Below the pieces are notes generated by a model. The model did no database searches and had not been told where the DNA came from. It saw nothing but the letters and a program-made list of their open reading frames with translations. Shown one piece after another: positions 17,228-25,034 of a stretch of DNA of 64,000 bases; positions within the stretch are counted from its first letter, which is position 1, and every line of letters begins with the position of its first letter. The translations under genes and the position numbers were made by a program. Where the stretch lies: positions 62,001-126,000 of the forward strand of contig JBBQWZ010000007.1 in NCBI GenBank assembly GCA_038210135.1, in the 5' to 3' direction. The DNA is from JBBQWZ01 sp038210135. GTDB taxonomy: Bacteria > Acidobacteriota > Terriglobia > Bryobacterales > Bryobacteraceae.

Positions 17228-17941
17228 TTATACGGTCGAGGCCTGGAGGGCGGCTTCGAACTGGAAGCTGTAGCCGAAGCCGCGCACGCTGCGGATGTAA
17301 TCCGGCGAATTTTCTTCAGCTTCGATTTTCTGCCGGAGCCGCAGGATGTAGACGTCGACGGTGCGATCGGTGACGGCGCGATCGTGTCCCCAGACGGCGT
17401 CGAGCAATTGCTCGCGGCTGAAGACGACGCCGGGGCGCGACATCAGGAATTCGAGCAAGCGGAATTCGGTGGCGGTGAGGGAGACTTCGGTACCCGACAG
17501 GTGGACGCGGCAGCTGGATCGGTCGAGCTCGAGGAGTCCGGCTTTGAGGGTGTTGAGAGGGGCGGGCGCGCGGCGGAAGTGAATCTTGATGCGGGCGACG
17601 AGTTCGCGGACGAAGAACGGCTTGACGATGTAATCGTTGGCACCGAGCTCAAGGCCGACGATGCGGTCGGTTTCAGAAGCGCGGGCGGTCAGGAAGATGA
17701 CCGGGATGTGCGAGAGTTCGGTACTGGCGCGGATGCCTTTGCAGATCTCGAGGCCGTCCGAATCCGGCAGCATGATGTCGAGGATGATGAGGTCGGGGCG
17801 TTCGCGGCGGCAGAGCTCCAGGGCTCCGCGTCCGGTCTGGGAGCCAGCAAACTGAAAGCCTTCCTTTTCGAGGTTGTACTTAAGGAGGGCGAAGAGGTCG
17901 GCGTCGTCTTCAATCAGAACAATCTTTTTCATATCCGCCAT
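17228..17941 (-). CDS. OmpR/PhoB-family response regulator
   Basis: A 237-residue two-component regulator. The receiver domain (residues 5-120) has the acidic pair EDD at 11-13, the phospho-acceptor Asp55 (LIILDIMLPDSDG), Thr85 (FLTA) and Lys107 (VKPF). The winged-helix DNA-binding domain (about 133-230) shows LTATEFRLLEFLMSRPGVVFSREQLL in pieces and ends VRGFGYSF. It is close in layout to PhoB. The start at 17941 has an alternative Met four codons in. A hybrid kinase lies downstream on the same strand about 250 bases away and could be its partner, though hybrid kinases often pass phosphate elsewhere. Confidence 0.93.
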   Translation of the reverse strand: MADMKKIVLIEDDADLFALLKYNLEKEGFQFAGSQTGRGALELCRRERPDLIILDIMLPDSDGLEICKGIRASTELSHIPVIFLTARASETDRIVGLELGANDYIVKPFFVRELVARIKIHFRRAPAPLNTLKAGLLELDRSSCRVHLSGTEVSLTATEFRLLEFLMSRPGVVFSREQLLDAVWGHDRAVTDRTVDVYILRLRQKIEAEENSPDYIRSVRGFGYSFQFEAALQASTV

Positions 17942-18078
17942 GACTGTAACTGATCTTATGTTACAACATCATTGCTGACATGTCACTGCGGCGTGAATTT
18001 ACCTGGAGCGTGAGTTGCCGCCGGATTCGAAACGAAGCCAAAAGCCGGTAAGTGGCTATTGGTGTGAGAGTTAAGGAA

Positions 18079-19119
18079 CTATTCCGCCGAAACTGGTTGG
18101 GCTTCGGTTGCGGGTGGCGCTAACTCGGTTGCAGGGACGACTGGCTCCGCCGCGATCTTGGATGGCACGCCGAAGAAGTCACGGGCGAGGTTGGCGTCGG
18201 CGCATTCGAGGATCTGGATTTCGGCTTTGACGACGACTTTGCGGGCGCCGGCGGCGTAGTTGCCGGAGAGGGAGCGGGTGATCTGTTCCTCACGGCCCTG
18301 GGCTTGCGCGATGCGGCCGGCAAACAGGATGGCGAACTTGTGTCCAAGCCGCCCAATGGAATCGGTGGGCCGAAATTGTTCGGCGATGCGCGCGGCCAGA
18401 CGGGGCACGATTTGCTTGAAGTCGTCTTCATTGCAGATTTCGCCGTTGGCGGTGGCGGGGCAATCGATAAGAAGGACGCACACCTTGTGGAGTCCGTCGC
18501 CGAATTCGGCTTCGAGGTGTTCGAGGAAACCAAAAGCGTTCAGGAAGCCGGTTTCGGCGTCCACCACGACGGCGGCCTTGGTTTGAGCCAGAACACGTTC
18601 GCAATCACGAACCAAGTCGCGGACGCGGGTGATCAGCGGGATGAGTTCCGATTCCGCCTGGCGGGCGCAGGCTCGAAGGCCGGCGGCCTGGTGCTCGAGC
18701 GACTTGCGCATGTCGGCGGGATTTTCGAGATCGCCGGCTGACTCGATCGAATCGGCGAGCGTTTCGAGGAGAACGGTGTAAGAAGCGGTCCGGTCGAGGA
18801 CGGTTTCGAGCACGGTGCTGCCTGTCGCCGCGACGGAGGCGATCAGGGGAAGGCCGTCATTCAGATACTGCTGGGTGAAGCGGCCGAAGGTTTGAATATC
18901 CTTTTCAAACGCCTGCCGGCTGACTTCGAGTTCCTTGGCGGAGAGATCGAAGGCGAGGCGCTGCGGCAGGCGGCGCCAGCGGTTGCGGAACGCCAAGCCT
19001 ACTTCCGGGCAGATTTCCGCGAGGCATTCGGAGATTGCCACGACAGTCGACAAGAACGATCGGACTGCAACATGTTGCAGCTCACTTCCAAAATCGGGAA
19101 TTTTTTCAGCCACGTCCAC
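18079..19119 (-). CDS. Degenerate GGDEF-domain protein
   Basis: A 346-residue cytoplasmic protein. Residues 1-190 are helical with no known domain. Residues about 195-320 resemble a GGDEF (diguanylate cyclase) fold: DAETGFLNAFGFLEHLE matches the usual D-LTGL-NR start, and VLLIDCP the first metal-binding strand. The signature GGDEF is replaced by GRLGHKFAIL, one residue shorter, without the acidic residues needed for catalysis. It is therefore probably a non-catalytic sensor or scaffold. The C-terminal 25 residues are alanine-, proline- and glutamate-rich. A GTP-binding or c-di-GMP-effector role is inference only. Confidence 0.65.
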   Translation of the reverse strand: MDVAEKIPDFGSELQHVAVRSFLSTVVAISECLAEICPEVGLAFRNRWRRLPQRLAFDLSAKELEVSRQAFEKDIQTFGRFTQQYLNDGLPLIASVAATGSTVLETVLDRTASYTVLLETLADSIESAGDLENPADMRKSLEHQAAGLRACARQAESELIPLITRVRDLVRDCERVLAQTKAAVVVDAETGFLNAFGFLEHLEAEFGDGLHKVCVLLIDCPATANGEICNEDDFKQIVPRLAARIAEQFRPTDSIGRLGHKFAILFAGRIAQAQGREEQITRSLSGNYAAGARKVVVKAEIQILECADANLARDFFGVPSKIAAEPVVPATELAPPATEAQPVSAE

Positions 19120-19237
19120 CTCGTCACCTATCCTTCTCTACAATTCGGCCGAAGGAGTCCGGGTTCCGATGAGGGGAACACCTTAGGGCGGGTCGGAATT
19201 TCACCGCTGGTGGGTGATGGGGGCCGCGATGGATGCT

Positions 19238-19420
19238 GTCCGCTCCCTTACGGTCGCGGTTCGGTGCTGAGCTGGCAAGTCTGCTTCCTTACGGTCGCGG
19301 TGCTGAGCTGGCAAGTCCGCTCCCTTACGATCGCGGTGCGGAGCTGGCAAGTCCGCTTCCTTACGGTCGCGGTTCGCTGCGGAGGACGGGGTCCCGTCGC
19401 TGACGCTCCGGGTTCAAGCC
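19238..19420 (+). repeat. Tandem D units plus one C unit of the palindromic repeat family
   Basis: Four imperfect tandem copies of unit D (CGCTCCCTTACGGTCGCGGT, then CGGTGCTGAGCTGGCAAGTC) occupy 19238-19378. One unit C follows at 19388-19420 (GTCCCGTCGCTGACGCTCCG then GGTTCAAG). This is the main content of the 492-base gap 19120-19611; the rest shows no gene. Confidence 0.8.
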
Positions 19421-19611
19421 GGCTGCGGAAGTCCCTCAGATTACGCGTCGGGAGAGGTGATTCGAGGGGGCAAGGCAAACTAAAGCCGTCTTAGTACCAG
19501 TTGCGATTTGGAGGGGTCCTGTCACTGCTGGTCCATTTACCTGACTGGAATCCAGAGGCTAAATTGATTTGAGGGAAAAGCCCTAGTTAGGCGGCCGCGA
19601 AGAAAGAGCCC

Positions 19612-19917
19612 GTGAATCAACTCTTACTGCAATATTCTTATCTGCAAGTTCTTGATTTTCTGACGACGGTGGCGTTTCTGCTGCAGGGTGTACAGGAAGG
19701 AAATCCGCTGGTGCGGTTTGCGATCAGCTATGCGCCGAATCCTTTGGGCGGTTTGATCCTGGTCAAGCTGGCGGCCATCAGCCTGGGGCTGTACTGCTGG
19801 CATCGAGGCAGAGAGCGGGTGCTGACGCGAATGAACTGGATGTTCGCGCTGGTGGTGGCTTGGAACCTGTTCTCCATGATTATCGGCGCGATGGGCCGAA
19901 GCGTGCTCGCGAGCTAA
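19612..19917 (+). CDS. Small membrane protein, DUF5658-like
   Basis: A 101-residue integral membrane protein with about three hydrophobic segments (LQVLDFLTTVAFLL; LGGLILVKLAAISLGLYCW; WMFALVVAWNLFSMIIGAM). The N-terminal pattern LDFLTTVAFLLQGVQEGNPLVRF, an Asp in the first helix followed by a GNP loop, resembles the uncharacterised DUF5658 group. It starts with GTG. Only three bases separate its stop from the next start, so the two form an operon. Function unknown. Confidence 0.65.
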   Translation: MNQLLLQYSYLQVLDFLTTVAFLLQGVQEGNPLVRFAISYAPNPLGGLILVKLAAISLGLYCWHRGRERVLTRMNWMFALVVAWNLFSMIIGAMGRSVLAS

Positions 19918-19920
19918 ATC

Positions 19921-20145
19921 GTGGAGGAAGTGGTCGGCACGGTGACTGGAATCGACGGGGCGCCCATCAAGGGGGTGCTGGTGATGGGTGTCGATCTGAA
20001 TTACGCGGAGACGAATGCTCTGGGCGAATTCAGGGTGCGCAATCCGGAGATGGCGCTGGTGTTCTGGTGCACGGGGTTCCGTCCGCTGGTGCGGGTGCTT
20101 CCACGGCAGTTGGCGCGGGTCGACGTGGTACTGCATCCGCAGTGA
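19921..20145 (+). CDS. Short carboxypeptidase-regulatory-like protein
   Basis: A 74-residue protein starting with GTG. The sequence VVGTVTGIDGAPIKGVLVMGVD, then TNALGEFRVRNP and VDVVLHP, is the pattern of a single CarboxypepD_reg-like beta-sandwich, here without the first strand's signal peptide or any enzyme domain. It follows the DUF5658-like gene by three bases. It may be a cytoplasmic single-domain protein or the remnant of a longer one. Role unknown. Confidence 0.55.
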   Translation: MEEVVGTVTGIDGAPIKGVLVMGVDLNYAETNALGEFRVRNPEMALVFWCTGFRPLVRVLPRQLARVDVVLHPQ

Positions 20146-20170
20146 TGGGTTTTAACGGGTCAGAGTATTG

Positions 20171-20313
20171 GGGTCCGCTTCTGGCGTGCTCCTCCGGAGC
20201 ACTGTAGTCGCGGCTCGGATTGGGTGGCGGCGGGTTGGGCGGTTGCGGGTCCCGTCGCTTACGCTTGGGTTCAAGGCGGTTTGGTCCCGTCGCTTACGCT
20301 TGGGGTTCAAGGC
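20171..20313 (+). repeat. Palindromic repeats: one A unit, two C units
   Basis: Unit A (20171-20221) has the perfect hairpin arms GTGCTCC/GGAGCAC. Two C units follow at 20247-20277 and 20283-20313 (both GTCCCGTCGCTTACGCTTGG-like then GGTTCAAGG). An open frame runs through them into the DUF2721 gene and could mislead start selection. Confidence 0.8.
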
Positions 20314-20362
20314 GGTTTGGTGCCTTCGGGGAGCGCATCGCAGTGCCTACGATCCCTTTTGC

Positions 20363-20929
20363 ATGCTTACAATAAGGGTCGTGTTTCCGTTCATCCCTTT
20401 CGTGCAGGTACAGTCGCTGAATGCGGCACTGGCGGTGCTGGCGGCGATGATCACCCCGGCGCTGCTGATCTCGGCATCGGGCACGTTCATCCTTTCGACG
20501 TCTACGCGGTTGGGGCGCGTGGTGGACCGGGCGCGCAGGATCTCGGACCGGATGGAAGAGTTGATGGCTCCCGAGGCTCCGCGATTGTTGCTGGAGGCGC
20601 GGCGGGCGATGCTGACGGACCAATTGAGCCGGCTGCGGGTTCGGGCTACTAAGCTGCAACGCAGTTTAACGGCGTTGTACCTGGCGGCGGCGATGTTTGT
20701 GCTCACCAGCGTATTTATTGGCGTGGTGGCGATCTTCCAATTGCCGGTGTATTGGCTGCCAGTGGTGCTGGGCGTGGTGGGCGCTTGTTTTCTACTGTAC
20801 GGATCGCTGTTGCTGATCACGGAGGCGCGTTTGGCGGTGGAAAGCCTGAAGGTGGAGATGGATTTTCTGGGCTATTTTGCGCGCGAGCACGCGGAGCATC
20901 CGGATCGCGTGGACGCCCCGCCGGCGTAG
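20363..20929 (+). CDS. DUF2721 family membrane protein
   Basis: A protein of about 188 residues with three transmembrane segments: LAVLAAMITPALLISASGTFIL near the N-terminus, then a pair (ALYLAAAMFVLTSVFIGVVAIF and YWLPVVLGVVGACFLLYGSLLL). Between them lies a charged coiled helix (RLGRVVDRARRISDRMEEL and RRAMLTDQLSRLRVRA). This layout, with the conserved STRLGRVVDR segment, matches the DUF2721 family of unknown function. I start at the ATG at 20363 because the frame upstream is repeat sequence; GTG at 20381 is also possible. Confidence 0.75.
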   Translation: MLTIRVVFPFIPFVQVQSLNAALAVLAAMITPALLISASGTFILSTSTRLGRVVDRARRISDRMEELMAPEAPRLLLEARRAMLTDQLSRLRVRATKLQRSLTALYLAAAMFVLTSVFIGVVAIFQLPVYWLPVVLGVVGACFLLYGSLLLITEARLAVESLKVEMDFLGYFAREHAEHPDRVDAPPA

Positions 20930-20979
20930 TCGAGGACTTCCTGACGCGTTTTGCTGGCGTTGATGTGGTGCGTGGGCGC

Positions 20980-21163
20980 TGCCACTTTTGTATTCATGCA
21001 CAGGCCGGAGGCCTATGCCACTTTTGTATTTATGCACAGGCCGGAGGCCTATGCCACTTTGTTTTGATGCACAGGCTGGAGGCCTATGCCACTTTGTTTT
21101 GATGCACAGGCCGGAGGCCTATGCCACTTTTGTATTTATGCACAGGCTGGAGGCCTATGCCAC
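20980..21163 (+). repeat. Tandem array of five 35-36 base repeats
   Basis: Five head-to-tail copies begin TGCCACTTT and end CACAGGCCGGAGGCCTA (variant CACAGGCTGGAGGCCTA), with unit lengths 36, 36, 35, 35 and 36 and a final partial TGCCAC. There are no spacers. Each unit holds the small inverted repeat GGCC-GGA-GGCC. The array ends 45 bases before the PQQ-propeller gene start. It occupies most of the 278-base gap 20930-21207. Confidence 0.92.
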
Positions 21164-21207
21164 GATGCGCGTGTTAGGATGCAGGAAAGTTTCGAGGAGA
21201 TTGCCGA

Positions 21208-22434
21208 ATGCGATTTGTTTCTGGAATGCAACGAGCGGCGGTTGCCGCGGTGTTGGCGGCGGGGGCTGCCGGAACGCTGGCGGCGGTGGACTGGCCGCAG
21301 TGGCGCGGAGAAAAGCGCGACGGCGTTTCGACGGAAACCGGGTTGCTGAAACAATGGCCGGCGGGCGGCCCTAAAGAGGTTTGGAAAACGACAGGATTGG
21401 GCGAGGGCTACTCGGCGTTCGCGATCGCGAAGGGCAAGTTGTTTACCCAGGGCCAGCGCGGATCGGAGCAGTTCGTCATGGCATTCGATGTGGCGACGGG
21501 CAAGAAGCTGTGGGAGACGATGAGCAGCGGACGGTTCTCGCAGGATCGCGGGAACGGTCCGCGCGGGACGCCGACGCTTGACGGAAATCGCGTCTACGCG
21601 GAATCGGGCGATGGCGAGTTGGTTTGCCTGGACCAGGCGACGGGCAACGTGGTGTGGAAGGTCAGCATGACGAAGGATTTCGGCGGCTCGATTCCGCATT
21701 GGGGCTATAGCGAGTCGCCGCTGATCGACGGGAATTTGCTGATTGCGACTCCGGGTGGGCGCGGCGCGTCGGTGGTGGCGCTCGATAAGAATACGGGCAA
21801 GACGATTTGGAAAGCGCAGAACGATGGCGCCGGCTACTCGTCGCCGATTGCGATCGACGTCGCGAAGACGCATCAGGTGGTGGTGTTCACGGCGAATGGC
21901 GTGATGGGGCTATTCGGCAAGACGGGCGAGCTACTGTGGCGCTACGACAAGGTGGCGAACGGGACGGCGAACGTGGCGACTCCGATTTACTCGAATGGGT
22001 ACCTGTTCGTTTCGTCGGCGTATGGAACGGGATGCGCGCTGTTGAAGTTCGAGGACGACGGCAAGGCGAAGGAGGTGTTCTTCAACAAAGATATGAAGAA
22101 CCACTATTCGTCGAGCGTGCTGGTGAACGGCTACCTGTATGGCTATTCGGATTCCGTACTGACGGCGATGAAGTTCGATACGGGCGCGGTGGGTTGGCGG
22201 TCGCGCGCGGTGGCCAAGGGGTCGGTCGGGTACGCGGACGGGATGCTGTACGTGCTGGGCGAGGACGGCGTGGTGGCGTTAGCGGCGGCGGATCCGGGGT
22301 CGTATAAAGAGGTTTCGCGATTCGAGATTCTGAAGGGGCGGCTGCCGGCATGGACTCCGCCGGTGATTTCGAATGGGCGGCTGTATTTGCGGGATCAGGA
22401 TAATTTGACGAGTTACGACGTCAAGGCGAAGTAG
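21208..22434 (+). CDS. PQQ-like beta-propeller repeat protein
   Basis: A 408-residue exported protein of the BamB/PQQ-dehydrogenase-like propeller family. Residues 1-26 form a signal peptide. The mature start DWPQWRGEKRDGVSTETGLL is typical of this acidobacterial and planctomycete group. Blades repeat the pattern of a short strand, LDxxTGKxxW and GSPLIDGNLLI (for example ALDKNTGKTIW and CLDQATGNVVW). No catalytic PQQ-binding residues can be assigned, so it is probably a structural or binding protein in the periplasm. A second member is at 46350-47447. Confidence 0.88.
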   Translation: MRFVSGMQRAAVAAVLAAGAAGTLAAVDWPQWRGEKRDGVSTETGLLKQWPAGGPKEVWKTTGLGEGYSAFAIAKGKLFTQGQRGSEQFVMAFDVATGKKLWETMSSGRFSQDRGNGPRGTPTLDGNRVYAESGDGELVCLDQATGNVVWKVSMTKDFGGSIPHWGYSESPLIDGNLLIATPGGRGASVVALDKNTGKTIWKAQNDGAGYSSPIAIDVAKTHQVVVFTANGVMGLFGKTGELLWRYDKVANGTANVATPIYSNGYLFVSSAYGTGCALLKFEDDGKAKEVFFNKDMKNHYSSSVLVNGYLYGYSDSVLTAMKFDTGAVGWRSRAVAKGSVGYADGMLYVLGEDGVVALAAADPGSYKEVSRFEILKGRLPAWTPPVISNGRLYLRDQDNLTSYDVKAK

Positions 22435-22470
22435 GGGGGCCTGGCTGTCGAGTGTTTCCGGGGGTGTTGC

Positions 22471-22690
22471 GGGTCCGCTTCCGACGCGATCCTTCGGATC
22501 GCTTTGGTCGCGGCTCGGATTTTGAGTTCAGGGAAGTTAGTGAGCGCGATCTTACGATCGCGCCTCGGGGTCCCGTGGAACGAAACTGCGCGGACAGAGG
22601 TCCGCTCCCTTACGGTCGCGGTTCGGTGCTGGGCTGGGCAGCCGGACACGATCGCGCCTCGGGGTCCTGTCGCTTACGCTTCGGGTTCAG
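22471..22690 (+). repeat. Composite palindromic repeats, units A, B, D and C
   Basis: This fills the 297-base gap 22435-22731. Unit A (22471-22521) has hairpin arms GCGATCC/GGATCGC. Unit B (22542-22566) is GCGCGATC, a loop TTAC, then GATCGCGC. Unit D (22599-22630) reads GGTCCGCTCCCTTACGGTCG. Unit C (22662-22690) reads GGTCCTGTCGCTTACGCTTC. It begins about 35 bases after the stop of the PQQ-propeller gene. Confidence 0.85.
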
Positions 22691-22731
22691 GCCGATTACG
22701 GTTGCCGACGGGGTTCGGCTAGACTTTAGAC

Positions 22732-23994
22732 TTGTCTCGTTTGAAGGTAGCGCGGCGTTCGCCAAAGTCTGCTGGGGTCTGGGCGGATGCGGATTTTCGC
22801 AAGCTTTGGTTTGGGCAGACGATCTCTGAAGTCGGATCGCGGGTGACGCGCGACGGGTTGCCGATGGCGGCAGTCTTGCTGCTTGCCGCGACGCCTACGC
22901 AAATGGGTTTGCTTACCGGACTGAGCGGACTCTCGGTACTTCTATTTGGGATGTACGCGGGGGTCTGGGCGGACCGGGTGCGGCGGAAGCCGGTGATGAT
23001 CTGGAGCGACCTGGCCCGCGCGGCTCTTCTTTTTGCGATTCCCATTGCGGCATTGAACGGCATGTTGCGGATGGAATTGCTGTACGCGGTGGCGGCGCTG
23101 AGCGGCGTGCTGAGCGTTCTGTTTGTGGTCGCGTATCAGGCCTACATTCCGACGCTAGTGTCGAAGAAGCTGGTGCTCGAGGCCAACAGTAAGATCAGCG
23201 TGTCGAGCGCGATGGCGGAGATTCTGGGTCCAGGGCTGACGGGAATTCTGGTGCAGGCGCTGACGGCGCCGATTGCGATTCTGGTGGACGCGGTTTCGTT
23301 TCTCGCATCCGCGGCAAGCCTGGTTCTGATCCGGAAGCCGGAGCCGGAACCGGCAGTTCCCGTAGAGAAGGAAGATTTCTGGCGCGAGACGAAGGAAGGG
23401 CTGGCGGCGATTCGCGGGAATCGGGTGCTGATGGCGTTGGCGGTGCGGTCGGTGGCGGCGAATTTTTGTTACGGCATCATTGGGACTTTATATACGATTT
23501 ACGCGATCCGCGATTTGGGGCTGACGCCGATGCTGTTCGGATTGACGGTGGCGATGGGCGGAATCGGAAATCTGTTCGGGGCGCTGCTGGCGGACAAGCT
23601 GAAACTGGGCAGCGTGTTCTTTTCGGCGGGCGTGATCCACGCGCTGGGGGCCTGCCTGATTCCGCTGGCTGGGGGCGGGCACTTCCGGATTCTGGCATGC
23701 ATGATGGGATCGCAATTGATCGGCGATGCCGCCTGGGTGGTGTATTCGGTACATGAGACCAGCGTCCGGCAGGCGGTGGTCGAGGACCGCTTGCTGGGTC
23801 GGGTGAACGGCGCGATGCAATTGCTGTCACGCGGCGTATGGCCGATTGGGAGCTTGGCGGGAGGCGTTCTGGCTACTCGATACGATGCGCGAACGATGTT
23901 GTGGGTGGCGGCGCTGGGCATCCTGGCGTCTTGTGTTTTGCTACTGGGCCGGGGATCTCATCAGGAAGCGTCCAATGCTACTATCAGCGTTTGA
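22732..23994 (+). CDS. MFS transporter (EntS/DUF894-like)
   Basis: A 420-residue inner-membrane major-facilitator protein with about 12 hydrophobic segments. The N-terminal region reads FRKLWFGQTISEVGSRVTRDGLP, the pattern of the enterobactin-exporter-like MFS_3 group. The loop between helices 2 and 3 is YAGVWADRVRRKPVMIW, the MFS motif A (GxxxDRxxRR). It probably exports a small molecule; the substrate is not evident, and no siderophore genes lie nearby. The frame opens with TTG at 22732 right after repeat sequence; no better in-frame start was found before the homology. Confidence 0.85.
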   Translation: MSRLKVARRSPKSAGVWADADFRKLWFGQTISEVGSRVTRDGLPMAAVLLLAATPTQMGLLTGLSGLSVLLFGMYAGVWADRVRRKPVMIWSDLARAALLFAIPIAALNGMLRMELLYAVAALSGVLSVLFVVAYQAYIPTLVSKKLVLEANSKISVSSAMAEILGPGLTGILVQALTAPIAILVDAVSFLASAASLVLIRKPEPEPAVPVEKEDFWRETKEGLAAIRGNRVLMALAVRSVAANFCYGIIGTLYTIYAIRDLGLTPMLFGLTVAMGGIGNLFGALLADKLKLGSVFFSAGVIHALGACLIPLAGGGHFRILACMMGSQLIGDAAWVVYSVHETSVRQAVVEDRLLGRVNGAMQLLSRGVWPIGSLAGGVLATRYDARTMLWVAALGILASCVLLLGRGSHQEASNATISV

Positions 23995-24104
23995 GGGACC
24001 CACCGAGCGCTCCAGGCGAGTCCCGATAGGTTGCGGGTTTTTCGGACTGACGTCAGAACCGCAGCGGCCGCGCTGAAATCCGAACATGATATGAGGCACC
24101 CGCG

Positions 24105-25010
24105 ATGAAACATCCGGTTCGCTGGATCCTTCTTCTTTTACTTGTTAGCTCGATTGGTTATAGCTATTCGGGAAAATTCCGGACAGGAATGCTGTCGGTG
24201 CTGGGGCGGAGTCCGGACTGTCCATTTTCGCGGGCGATCGCGGCTCCGGACGAACTGGCGAATCAGATCACGATCAAAGACAAGCTGGTTGCCGAGAGCA
24301 AGATCATGGAGAAGCGCGATGGGTACCACCGCTGGCACACTCCGGCAGGCGACTACTGGATTCCGTCGGGTAGCGAATCGACGCTGCAGTACAGTCTTGC
24401 GGAACAGGCGCGGATGATTTACGGGACGGGCGAGCAGGCGGTAAAGGAAGGCGACGTGGTGTTCGACTGCGGCGCGAATATCGGACAGTTCACGAGAATC
24501 GCTTTGCGGGCGGGGGCGAAGCGGGTGATCGCGATCGAACCGGCTCCGGAGAATCTGGAGTGTTACCGGCGCAACTTTTCAGGAGACATCGAATCGGGCA
24601 AGATCCTTTTGGTTCCGAAGGGCGTGTGGGATAAGGAAGACATGCTGACGCTGAATGTGGATCCGAAGAATTCGGGGGCCGACAGCTTTGTGCTCAAGTC
24701 CAAGGGTTCGGAGGGCAAGATTCAGGTGGCGCTGACGACCATCGACAAGATCGTTGCCGACTACACGCTCGACGAAGTCAACTTCATCAGACTGGATGTC
24801 GAGGGCGCGGAAGCGAAGGCGCTGGCCGGCGCGGTCCAAACGATCAAGCGTTGGAAGCCGCGCATCTCGGTGGCGGCGTATCACGAGCCCGAGGATCCGA
24901 AGCGGATGACGGACATCATTCTGAAAATCCGGCCGGATTACAAACGCGAATGCGGTCCTTGCACGGAAGCGAACAACGGCGTGCGCCCGGATGTTTTGTG
25001 GTTCCGCTAG
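24105..25010 (+). CDS. FkbM family methyltransferase, membrane-anchored
   Basis: A 301-residue protein. Residues 5-22 are a signal anchor (VRWILLLLLVSSIGYSYSG). The methyltransferase core begins near residue 115: VFDCGANIGQFTRIALRAGAKRVIAIEPAPENL is the SAM-binding glycine loop plus acidic end of strand 2, and LTTIDKI and NFIRLDVEGAEAKALAG are the FkbM signature. FkbM enzymes O-methylate sugars or polyketides. Here the N-terminal membrane anchor suggests action at the membrane, perhaps on surface glycans, in line with the GT-C enzyme encoded next. Confidence 0.88.
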   Translation: MKHPVRWILLLLLVSSIGYSYSGKFRTGMLSVLGRSPDCPFSRAIAAPDELANQITIKDKLVAESKIMEKRDGYHRWHTPAGDYWIPSGSESTLQYSLAEQARMIYGTGEQAVKEGDVVFDCGANIGQFTRIALRAGAKRVIAIEPAPENLECYRRNFSGDIESGKILLVPKGVWDKEDMLTLNVDPKNSGADSFVLKSKGSEGKIQVALTTIDKIVADYTLDEVNFIRLDVEGAEAKALAGAVQTIKRWKPRISVAAYHEPEDPKRMTDIILKIRPDYKRECGPCTEANNGVRPDVLWFR

Positions 25011-25034
25011 GGATTCGCGGATAATACACTTCAC

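Noticed and set aside
18892..19494. 200-residue plus-strand open frame
   Set aside because: It consists of antisense to the GGDEF-like gene and tandem D repeats (PLPYGRGSV).
20980..21163. CRISPR array
   Set aside because: Units of 35-36 bases follow each other with no spacers, and no cas genes are present.
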